64,000 nucleotides of DNA from Carex sylvatica (taxonomy: Eukaryota > Streptophyta > Magnoliopsida > Poales > Cyperaceae): positions 62,001 to 126,000 of the forward strand of contig CAXKVR010000035.1 in the NCBI GenBank assembly GCA_964058845.1, written 5' to 3'. The notes beneath the pieces were generated by a model. That model had not been told where the DNA came from, did not search any database, and saw only the letters and a list, made by a program, of their open reading frames with translations. Positions 56,381 to 64,000 of the stretch are shown in pieces; position 1 is the first letter of the stretch, and every line of letters starts with the position of its first letter. A program made the translations under genes and the position numbers.

Positions 56381-58018
56381 TCAAGCGTAAGGGACGGCAG
56401 TCACAGCAAGCTTGGAGCGAAGGAACTCAAATCTTGGAGTAGGGAGTGGCTTGGTCATGATATCGGCAAGTTGATCCTTAAAGCATAGAAACCGAACAAA
56501 GAGCTCATTGGAGACCACACGTTCTCGAACAAAATGATAGTCGATTTCCACATGCTTAGTTCTTGCGTAGAACATCGGGTTTGCGGCAAGAAAAGTTGCC
56601 CCAATGTTGTCACACCATAGTGTTAGAGGAGAATCAAGTTTGACATGTAACTCATGGAGCAAGTATTGGATCCAAAGAATTTCGGCACAAGTAATTGTTA
56701 AGCTTCGGTATTCGGCCTCGGTGCTAGAGCGGGAAACAATTGGTTGTTTCTTTGCACTCCAAAATATGAGGTTTTGACCAAGGTATATACCAAAACCCGA
56801 AGTAGAGCGACGGTCATCAAGTGAGTTGGCCCAATCGGCATCACTATAGGCATGGAGAGACATAGGAGAGGTCGAGTGAATAGTAAGACCTTGGTTGATG
56901 GAGCCACGGATGTAACGCAAGATGCATTTGACCGCGGACCAATGATTTATGGTAGGATTGTGCATAAATTGTGAAACTTTATTAACCGCAAAAGAGAGAT
57001 CCGGTCGAGTGATAGTTGCATATTGAAGAGCACCAACTATACTGCGATATAAATGCGGGTTGTCAAAAGGATCACTATCATTGAGAGAAAGAGAGGATGA
57101 TGGGGTCATGGGTGTAGGGCTCGGTTTGGCTTCATGCATGTTGGAGCGTATTAAAAGGTTATGAAGGTATTTTGATTGAGAAAGGTGTAAGCCGAGTGGA
57201 GTGGTTTTAGTCTCAATTCCTAAAAAGTAGCTTAAGGGTTCAAGGTCCTTGATTGAAAAGGTCTGTTGAAGGTGGTCTATGCATTTAGAGATATGAGATG
57301 TGTTGCTTCCGGTAATTAGGATATCATTAACATAAATCAAAATGAAGGTGGTATGGTGTTGTGAGTGAGAAATGAAGAGGGAAGGGTCATAGCATGAAGC
57401 AATAAAACCAAAAGCAGTAAGAACCGAGCTAAGCTTGGTGAACCAAGCCCGAGAGGATTGTTTTAGACCATATAGAGCTTTAGAGAGTAAGCAGACATGG
57501 TTTGGGTGTTCCGGATCAACAAAACCGGGAGGTTGACACATAAGAACCTGCTCGGTTAAATCACCATTAAGGAATGCATTTGGAACATCAAGTTGTCGAA
57601 TGGGCCAGCTAGAGGAAATGGCAATAGAAAGTATGAGTCGAATGGTTGTTGGACTCACAACGGGACTAAAAGTGTCAAAGTAGTCAATACCTTCGATTTG
57701 ATTGTAGCCCTTAGCCACTAGTCTTGCTTTGTAACGCTCAATCGATCCGTCTGCCCGTCTTTTGATTTTGTAAACCCATTTGCATCCGACAATTTGTTGG
57801 TTGGGTTGAGGAGGGACCAATGTCCATGTATTGTTGAGAATAAGTGCATTCATCTCGGATGCCATAGCATGTCTCCATTCAGGTTTGGAGTTTGCTTCAA
57901 GAAAGGTTGTGGGTTCGGTTTCAAGAGTGGTTGTGTAAGCAATATAATCTTGAAAATTTTGATTACGGCGGGTGTTATCTCGTGTATGTGTAATCATAGG
58001 GTGTTGTGAGGGAGGCAA
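56381..58018 (-). CDS. Copia reverse transcriptase and RNase H, element 2
   Basis: 545 open codons from a Met at 58018; the frame is also open further upstream to about 58265. RT signature blocks include KPEWRHAMASEMNAL, CKWVYKIKRRADGSIERYKA, RQLDVPNAFLNGDL and CLLSKALYGLKQSSRAWF. The catalytic box reads FILIYVNDILITGSN, so one of the two adjacent catalytic aspartates is Asn. The RNase H part has YSDADWANSLDDRRSTSGFG, SRSSTEAEYRSL and TKHVEIDYHFVRE. The frame is otherwise intact to its stop just inside the 3' LTR. The enzyme is probably inactive. Confidence 0.9.
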   Translation of the reverse strand: MPPSQHPMITHTRDNTRRNQNFQDYIAYTTTLETEPTTFLEANSKPEWRHAMASEMNALILNNTWTLVPPQPNQQIVGCKWVYKIKRRADGSIERYKARLVAKGYNQIEGIDYFDTFSPVVSPTTIRLILSIAISSSWPIRQLDVPNAFLNGDLTEQVLMCQPPGFVDPEHPNHVCLLSKALYGLKQSSRAWFTKLSSVLTAFGFIASCYDPSLFISHSQHHTTFILIYVNDILITGSNTSHISKCIDHLQQTFSIKDLEPLSYFLGIETKTTPLGLHLSQSKYLHNLLIRSNMHEAKPSPTPMTPSSSLSLNDSDPFDNPHLYRSIVGALQYATITRPDLSFAVNKVSQFMHNPTINHWSAVKCILRYIRGSINQGLTIHSTSPMSLHAYSDADWANSLDDRRSTSGFGIYLGQNLIFWSAKKQPIVSRSSTEAEYRSLTITCAEILWIQYLLHELHVKLDSPLTLWCDNIGATFLAANPMFYARTKHVEIDYHFVRERVVSNELFVRFLCFKDQLADIMTKPLPTPRFEFLRSKLAVTAVPYA

Positions 58019-58146
58019 AGAGGTATTAGTGGAGGTGTTATTGTCAGAGACAGAAGGTAAAATGGGTGAGTTTCGACTAGGAGAAGAACTGGTGGGATTT
58101 GAATTAAATGGATCAGTTGCAGGCTGAGTAGTGGTGTGTGCTGGAT

Positions 58147-58980
58147 TTAAGTCTGCTGGGCCGAAAGTAAAGGATGTTTGGGTGAGGCCGTGTAGTGGAG
58201 GAGAATTTTCAGCAGGGGTGTCCTCTGGATTGGTTGGGGAAGGTTGGGCCGAAAAGGAAATGGTAGGCTGCTAGGCCGAATGGGAAGAAGGCTGTTGGGC
58301 CAAAGGGATAAAGGAAAAAAATTCTCATCAAATTGAACATGTCTTGAAATATAAAGTTTGTTTGTCGGAAGGTGAAGACATCGATAACCCTTTTGAGTGG
58401 TAGCATATCCAAGGAAGAGGCAAGGTAGGGCGCGGTTTTCAAGTTTATTTGTGTTATATGGGCGGGTGTGAGGAAAGCATAGGCAACCAAGTACTCGAAG
58501 AGAGGAGTAATCGGGTGGTTTGTGGAAGAGCTCGGTATAAGGGATTTTTGTCGAATTGGAGGGAGAAGGAAGTCGGTTAATGAGGCAAATAACACTTGAA
58601 AAGATCTCATCCCAATAAATTATGGGAAGAAAAGCATGGGACATAATGGCTAAGGCAAGCTCAAGAATATGGCGATGTTTTCGTTCGGCAAGACCGTTTT
58701 GTTCGGGTGTATAAGGGCAAGAGGTTTGATGAAGGATATGAGGAAATTGTTTGGTGATGGGAAGGTATTCGGTACCTCCATCGGTACGTAATATTTTAAT
58801 GTTAGAAGAAAGGAGGTTTTCGGCTTGAGCTTTAAAGCAAGAGAAAATATGAGGTATTTCACTTTTGTGTTTCATAAAATAAATCCATGTATAACGAGTA
58901 TAATCATCCACAAAAATTACATAAAAGTGAAATTCATTAAAAGAAATAATGGGAGAGGGTCCCCAAACATCCGAGTGCAC
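58147..58980 (-). pseudogene. Copia integrase, element 2
   Basis: A frame of 277 codons covers the integrase core, with catalytic Asp in HSDVWG, Asp in LRTDGGTEYL and Glu in TPEQNGLAERKHR, followed by the conserved LRVLGCLCFPHTRP and FLGYATTQKGYRCL. The open frame continues upstream of 58980 into gag-like Asn/Gln-rich sequence. Downstream of about 58320 the frame shifts relative to RT, and a stop also lies in the RT frame near 58265-58275, so integrase and RT are not in one reading frame. Confidence 0.85.
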
Positions 58981-59153
58981 AAGAACTGGATTTGGGTTGG
59001 GGTAGCGGTGTTGGTTTTGATTAGTTTGATGGTTAAAAGGTTTTGATTGGTAGGATCTGTTTGGTTTTGAATTATAATTGTTGTTGGGTTTCGGATTGAC
59101 AAAAAAAGCACTAGGATCAGAAAGAGAAGAGAGAGAGAGTTGGAGTTGGAGCT

Positions 59154-59819
59154 CTAACCTTGAATCCGTGACTCATGTGATAAGAGAATGCCATGGATAT
59201 CAGCGAAGGTATAAGGCACGTGTCGGCCAGAGGTAGTGATAGAGATGACAAAAGAGTTGTACTCCGGGCCCAAACCGTTAAGAACAGCCATCACAAGGTC
59301 ATCATCAGAGAGAGGGCTGCCGATGAAAGCGAGTTCGTCGGCAAGATGGCGGATGCGCTGGAGGTAATCGGTGCATGAGGAGGATCCCTTTGTGGTGGTT
59401 TGAATATGATGCTTCAGATCTGTTAATCGAGCACGCGAAGTTGCCGAAAAGGATTGTGTGAGCGAGTTCCATAGATCTCTGGAGGTTTTGCAAGAAGACA
59501 CCTGAGCTTGAACTGTTTCGATCAAGGATGAACGAATCCATCCTAGAAGGAGCTGATCCTGACGATCCCAGGCTGAATACACTGGGTCATCAATGAATTG
59601 ACCAGTGGTTGCATTAATAGGTCTTTCAGGTGGTGCTTGTTCTAAAAATCGGGTAAGGTTAAAGCCGTGTACAATGGGTAGAATCTGTGATTTCCAAGTA
59701 AGAAAATTAGAGTGGTTTAGTTTAGTAGCAATGGGGTAATTGAGAGGAATGATAGGTTCTGCAGCAGGAAGAGGTGGTACAGGTGTATTGGTCAGAGGTG
59801 GTGTTTGGGCAGCGGCCAT
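59154..59819 (-). pseudogene. Copia Gag, element 2, truncated
   Basis: 221 codons starting MAAAQTPPLTNTPVPPLP right after the primer-binding site. The UBN2-type gag core is visible (LNHSNFLTWKSQILPIV, DLWNSLTQSFSATSRARL, LNGLGPEYNSFVISITT, LLSHESRI). It ends at a stop at 59154. The following DNA carries on gag-like (Leu/Ser-rich, then Asn-rich) in a different frame, so a single-base deletion is likely at about 59155. No CCHC knuckle follows. Confidence 0.85.
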
Positions 59820-59825
59820 GGTGTT

Positions 59826-59837
59826 GCTCTGATACCA
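59826..59837 (-). other. Primer-binding site, copia element 2
   Basis: TGGTATCAGAGC on the minus strand, complementary to the initiator tRNA-Met 3' region, the usual Ty1/copia primer. It fixes the inner edge of the 5' LTR at 59838. Confidence 0.85.
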
Positions 59838-60143
59838 TAAAATGATTATTCACAGTAATCAATTCATAGTAAAAAGATGTAATATAGGTAATCTGTATTG
59901 TGTATTTTTTATTATGTTTTCAGAAGAGATATTACATGCCTCATTTATAGACTAAGCTATTACATTGGATGAGCTGTAATAATGATAAAATGAATTAGGG
60001 ATAAAAGGAAATAAATAAATTTGTTGCGCCATTATAGGTGAGCAATCTTCTGTAATCATATTAGAGAAGATAGAAGCAAATATTCAAATATAAAAATGTC
60101 TCAAGTGAAAGCATAATTGGAGTCATCCATTTATATCTTATTA
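59838..60143 (-). repeat. 5' LTR of copia element 2
   Basis: 306 bp. It is followed on the + strand by ATACA (60144-60148), the right-hand target duplication. Confidence 0.92.
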
Positions 60144-60148
60144 ATACA

Positions 60149-60695
60149 TTATTATAGATGGTTTGTTCATAAGAGTGCACAGCTCATATTTCAGAAAGAG
60201 TTTAAATAGTTGTGATGATGATAAATTTCTATTGTAGTTATACTTACTGTTCATTTCTTCTATTTAGTAGATGACTCAGTCATAATAATAAAAAGATTTC
60301 ATATATTACAAACAGAACACATCGGATAAGCCAAACACAACATCAATGGAGGCAACACTGCAATAAATTATCTACAATAGAGATTTCTTTCAAGTTGAGA
60401 GAAAGAAATCAATTTATTTGATTGGAGACAGAAGCAAACCACTTAAACATAAGTTTAAACCCATCAATATCGACCCACCAATATAAAGTCGTCATCATTA
60501 AATACTTGCACATCCTTCTCTCCCACAAAATTATCGGATCCGATAGCCTTAACAATTTCAACAAACTCTTTCCTCGATGGAGGCTCTGCTGAATCAAAAT
60601 TTGGGGACAAAAATTATAAAACGATTAGTGATTGCTTGAAACTGTATTAGTATTACGCTACTAAATTGCTGCTATTTTATTAGTCATGTTCCTAA
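60149..60695 (-). pseudogene. Truncated DHDPS pseudogene with retained intron and 3' UTR
   Basis: Minus-strand sequence at 60480-60600 matches the end of the DHDPS gene (coding for the [18 protein letters not shown] region, 3' UTR at 60165-60480) and then jumps directly to the start of the same exon and its upstream intron (60575-60695). The jump is at AGGAA on the minus strand (60570-60574), which occurs at both breakpoints in the intact gene (63065-63069 and 63874-63878), removing 809 bp. The result is out of frame and lacks the catalytic core. Intron sequence is retained, so the copy arose by DNA duplication, not reverse transcription. The copia element 2 target duplication lies at its downstream edge. 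Confidence 0.88.
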
Positions 60696-60739
60696 AAGTA
60701 TTTTGATAAGCACATGTCAATGATTATTAGTTCATTAGT

Positions 60740-60860
60740 ACTACAAGGAATCTGTTTTATCAATACTCCCATCGGTAATAGCGATACCCACGAGAATAGC
60801 AATTTTTGTCGGCTTACCCTCAGCAATAGTCATTTTTTATCCTATAACAGATTCTTGTAG
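60740..60860. mobile_element. 121-bp MITE with 7-8 bp target duplication
   Basis: Inverted ends ACTACAAGGAATCTGTT and AACAGATTCTTGTAG, flanked by TCATTAGT at 60732-60739 and 60861-60868. The left arm has one extra G. No coding capacity. Confidence 0.8.
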
Positions 60861-60868
60861 TCATTAGT

Positions 60869-62616
60869 TAATTCTAAATCCAAAAGCTGGAGAGACCTTG
60901 ATCCCAAACTGATAACCCTTACAAAATTAAGCACTCATGCTCTTAAAATGCACCGGAGCAAGCAAAATGCTAGGCTCAGTAAACTAGTGAAAAAATTGGT
61001 AGTCATTTATTAATTTGAAATCTGGTATCCTGGTATGTGCAAAGTCATATGCGCTAGTGAAAGACGCTTGAAATTTAAAACAAACTTTAGCTTAACTCTT
61101 AATCTTTACAGCATCAATTAACAAAATCCTCTTAACCTTTCATTCCTAAAAGCCATAGAGGGAAAACTGACCTCTTACAAGTACCAGCAACTGGTACAAT
61201 GTGTTTTGACGCTACTTTTGTAACTGTTGCATTTCTCAAACCAAATTGCAAACTGCTGATGGGAAATAAACCAGAGGCCATCTGAATTGATATAAGATAT
61301 ATATAAGAGGCAGAGAGAAGAGATGAAATGGAAACTGTAATTGGTGTGGCTGTAGTCCTGTAGTGATTGGTATAGCAAGAATGTATGGGTGAAATGGGTC
61401 ACTGTGTAATACGGTGAACATGGTAGTGAAACAAATGGAGCGCCGCAGGAAGGCAGAGAGAGATCGGCGGCTGTGCGAGTAGAACTTCTTCTCTGTGCTA
61501 TTTTTATGTTATCTTTAACACGAAAGGAGAACTTTTCTCTTGTCTTGGTCTTTGTTTTATTTAACAATTTTGGCGGGATTCCTCTTATTCTCCTGTTAAG
61601 TCTCATAATTGCAACCATTTCCTGTGAACTTTCTCAAATTGCAGAAATGTATTGCAATTTTTCGCTTTGGCCCTTCAAATTGTGAACAACCTTTTTGTTT
61701 CTTTATACAATTTATTTTTAAGATTGTGGACAATTATCGGAAACGAATATATTACATTTTGTAATATAATATATTTTTTTCTTATCGAATAAGTGTCTTT
61801 AGAGAATATTGTTTGATATTTATATATAGTGTTTTAAGGTGAGACAGCTGCTTATTTATGTATGCCAAATGTTGTAAAATATTTTAGTTTCCACGTTTAA
61901 CTAATATATTTAAAAAATAATATCTAATAAATAGAGATCACATTTACAACCGATATTAGGCTCGCTTCCGAGTTCCGACCGACTTCATTGGCCCATGGAA
62001 CTACTGTGCACCCTTTAAATGGCCACGGCTATCTTAGCTTTTTAATTTGACTTCTCTAATGGGTAGTTGACTACTCAGCACGGTAATAATTGTTAATAAA
62101 TAATTCCGACTTATCTAATTCCCAACACTTCAATTTGATAATGAACTAACTATTCTCCTTCTTCACTTATTTAACTTATTTTTTGTTCGACCACCCTCTG
62201 TATCACCTACACATGTACAATTTTCTATTATCAAGGGGAATTTTAAGCAATAAAACAGTTTCATGTAATGTTATTGTAAAAACAGGTATGTTTCAACTGA
62301 TGCAGTGAGAGAGGAGAGAAAGGGAGATCGATAGGGAGATCGATACTCAGTCGTTAGATACAATTGGGCCAGTTGATTTGACTGGGGTTGATGCTGATCA
62401 GACGGTAAAGGATAAGGAGATTGGAGGAATTCTCTTTTTTTTTTAGTAGCTTTAAATGCCTACTAACGATTTTATTGATAAAAAAATTATTTATAACACG
62501 TTAAATGACGCTCAGACATAGATCTATTGCTACATATTGCTACATATTTACACTCTTATTCTCACTATTCTTCCTATTTTCCTAATCGTTCATAAGACAA
62601 TACATTATACATATAT
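60869..62616. other. Intergenic between the DHDPS pseudogene and gene
   Basis: A minus frame at 61175-61618 (147 codons) has no family motif and I do not call it. 62440-62600 resembles 35490-35650. No RNA gene is seen. Confidence 0.4.
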
Positions 62617-62961
62617 AGTTCATATATCAGAAACAGTTTAAAAAGTTGTGATGAAGATAAATTTCTATTGTAGTTGTACTTTTCAATTTAGTAGATGACT
62701 CAGTCATGATAATAAAGAGAGTTGTTCTAAAAGAAATAAATAATAAAGTTCTATAAAAACATAATAATAAAGAGAGTTCATATATTAGAAACAAACACAT
62801 TGGATAAGCCACACACGACATCAATGCAGGTGACACAGCATTAAACTATCTACAAGAGAATAGATATCGATTTATTCAATTGAAGAAAGAAGCAAAAATC
62901 TATAATAATAATAATAATAAAAAAAAATAAAGCAAACCACTTAAACATGAGTTTAAACCCA

Positions 62962-63892
62962 TCAATATCGACTCACCAATATAAAATCATCATCATTGAG
63001 AACTTGCACATCCTCTCCCACAAAGTTATCGGATCCAATAGCCTTAACAATTTCAATGAACTCTTTCCTTTTCTCCAAAGGAAGTGGATAATACGGCAAT
63101 CGAAAGACAGGACGTATCACCCCTAACTGCATTAAAGCAGTGTTCATTGGAATAGGATTTGCCTCACAGGATAACCACTGGAACAAAGGCTTAAGTTTCT
63201 CATAGAGCGAAGAATTCTCTCCTCCAAAAACGAGCTTATGTATCAGCTCGGGTACAAGGTTGCTAGCCATAGAAGTAACACCAACAGCCCCACAAGCCCA
63301 CATGGCTTCACAGCAATCCCTATCACCCCCACTCCATATAACCAAACCTTTATCCACATATTCTCTGATCCTCTCATTCCCTGCACACTCTTTAACCCCC
63401 ACAAAATTGGGGCTATTTCTAGCAAGATCATGCATGACATCAGCAGGTATATCTTGGCCGGTCCGGTAGGGAACATCATATATAATAGTGGGTCCCAGGG
63501 ATAAAACAGCCTCGAGATGGGCAACAAGGCCTTGAATAGAGGTTTTACCATAGTAAGGGTTTATCTGAAGGGCAACATCCATGCCTACTGCAAAACCCTG
63601 CTCAGTAGCACGAACAGCCTCACCAGTTGAGTTGCTGCCGGTGAAACCAATAACACGAATGGATTCGCCGAAGTGGTTGGCGGTGTGGCCAATTAACATG
63701 ATGTGTTCATCCCAGCTCAGTAGATGGCCCTCCCCAGCAGTGGACCCCACAAGAACCCCCTCTGCACCGCTGGCTATCTGCACCTTCATCATCTCATCGT
63801 ATGCTTCTAGGTCAATCTGACCGTCTGGCAGGTAGGGGGTCTTCATTGCTGTAATTAGCCTCAGACTTTTTAATTCCTCGATGGAGGCTCTC
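62962..63892 (-). CDS. DHDPS: Dihydrodipicolinate synthase (4-hydroxy-tetrahydrodipicolinate synthase), partial, 5' exon(s) outside the window
   Basis: The last exon starts after an acceptor (TTGATTCAG) at 63892 with one base completing a split codon, then [19 protein letters not shown], and runs to a stop at 62962. The enzyme condenses pyruvate with aspartate semialdehyde, the first lysine-branch step, in plastids; the transit peptide exon must lie to the right. Active-site residues seen: Schiff-base Lys in FVGVKECAG, Tyr and Arg in [14 protein letters not shown], Tyr in INPYYGKTS and the catalytic Thr in VGSTAGEG. The canonical plant GTTGEG is changed to STAGEG and GNTGSN to GFTGSN. The C-terminus [17 protein letters not shown] matches plant enzymes. 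It may be a functional divergent paralogue. A deleted pseudogene copy lies 2.3 kb downstream. Confidence 0.92.
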
Positions 63893-64000
63893 CTGAATCA
63901 AAATTTGGGAACAAATTATAAAACGATTAGTGATTGCTTGAAACAGTATAACACCACTATAATCTGCTGCTATTTTTAGGGGCGGAGTCCTCTCTGAATT
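63893..64000 (-). other. Intron of the DHDPS gene (partial)
   Basis: Follows the acceptor AG at 63893-63894. The same intron sequence, ACGATTAGTGATTGCTTGAA on the + strand, is kept in the pseudogene near 60620-60645. Confidence 0.75.

Larger units (their letters stand above)
56066..60143 (-). mobile_element. Ty1/copia retrotransposon 2, recent, internally deleted
   Basis: A ~4.08-kb minus-strand element with ~306-bp LTRs differing at about four substitutions and one T, so insertion is recent. Primer-binding site TGGTATCAGAGC (minus strand, 59826-59837) abuts the 5' LTR, and the polypurine tract GAGGGGGGTG abuts the 3' LTR. With these anchors and the 5-bp duplication ATACA, the LTR termini are TA...TA instead of TG...CA. 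Coding order is gag, integrase, RT, RNase H. Protease, zinc knuckle and GAG-pre-integrase are absent through an internal deletion, and the RT active site is altered, so the element cannot be autonomous. Confidence 0.92.

Noticed and set aside
61175..61618. 147-codon minus-strand frame
   Set aside because: Ends in low-complexity hydrophobic sequence with no motif; probably chance in intergenic DNA.

Overview
This window is nuclear DNA of a flowering plant. Five of its genes are plant-typical types: MUR3-class GT47 glycosyltransferases, fasciclin-like arabinogalactan proteins, a growth-regulating factor with a miR396 site, a SLAC1/SLAH anion channel and a plastid-type dihydrodipicolinate synthase. 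Spliced genes have GT-AG introns, intergenic DNA is long and AT-rich, and Ty1/copia elements and MITE-like palindromes are frequent. I cannot name the species from the sequence.

Layout. 1-8.4 kb: two tandem, minus-strand, single-exon GT47 genes separated by AT-rich DNA with MITEs and old duplications. 8.4-16.8 kb: gene-poor repeats, including a Ulp1-protease relic, a 353-bp hAT-type element with 8-bp target duplications, two copies of a very large palindrome, and two MITEs joined by a (CT)n(TA)n(GA)n bridge. 16.85-17.25 kb: a two-exon NEET (CDGSH iron-sulfur) gene. 18-31 kb: repeats, a degraded 5-kb Ty1/copia element with target duplications AATAC, and a 12-copy, ~104-bp tandem array. 31.6-38 kb: two minus-strand FLA genes that share promoter sequence; the second has lost its first FAS1 domain. 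38-46 kb: AT-rich DNA with MITEs. 46.4-56 kb: three plus-strand genes, a short GRF, an eight-exon VMS1/ANKZF1 orthologue and a three-exon SLAH channel. 56-60.2 kb: a young but defective Ty1/copia element with target duplications ATACA. 60.15-60.7 kb: a pseudogene copy of the DHDPS gene. 62.9-64 kb: the DHDPS gene itself, whose 5' exon(s) lie beyond the window.

The genes do not form a pathway cluster. Two local pairs (GT47, FLA) and the DHDPS gene with its pseudogene show repeated tandem duplication followed by divergence. Two of the breaks, the FLA domain loss and the DHDPS pseudogene deletion, lie at short microhomologies. The GT47 and FLA products both act in cell-wall or cell-surface biology, but nothing in the sequence shows co-regulation between those pairs.

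I found no clear new multi-gene system. The items most worth checking are the FAS1-less FLA with an extensin-like tail, the DHDPS gene with changed pyruvate-site residues and its microhomology-deleted pseudogene, the non-canonical LTR termini of both copia elements, the giant palindromes, the microsatellite-embedded MITE pair and the 104-bp array.
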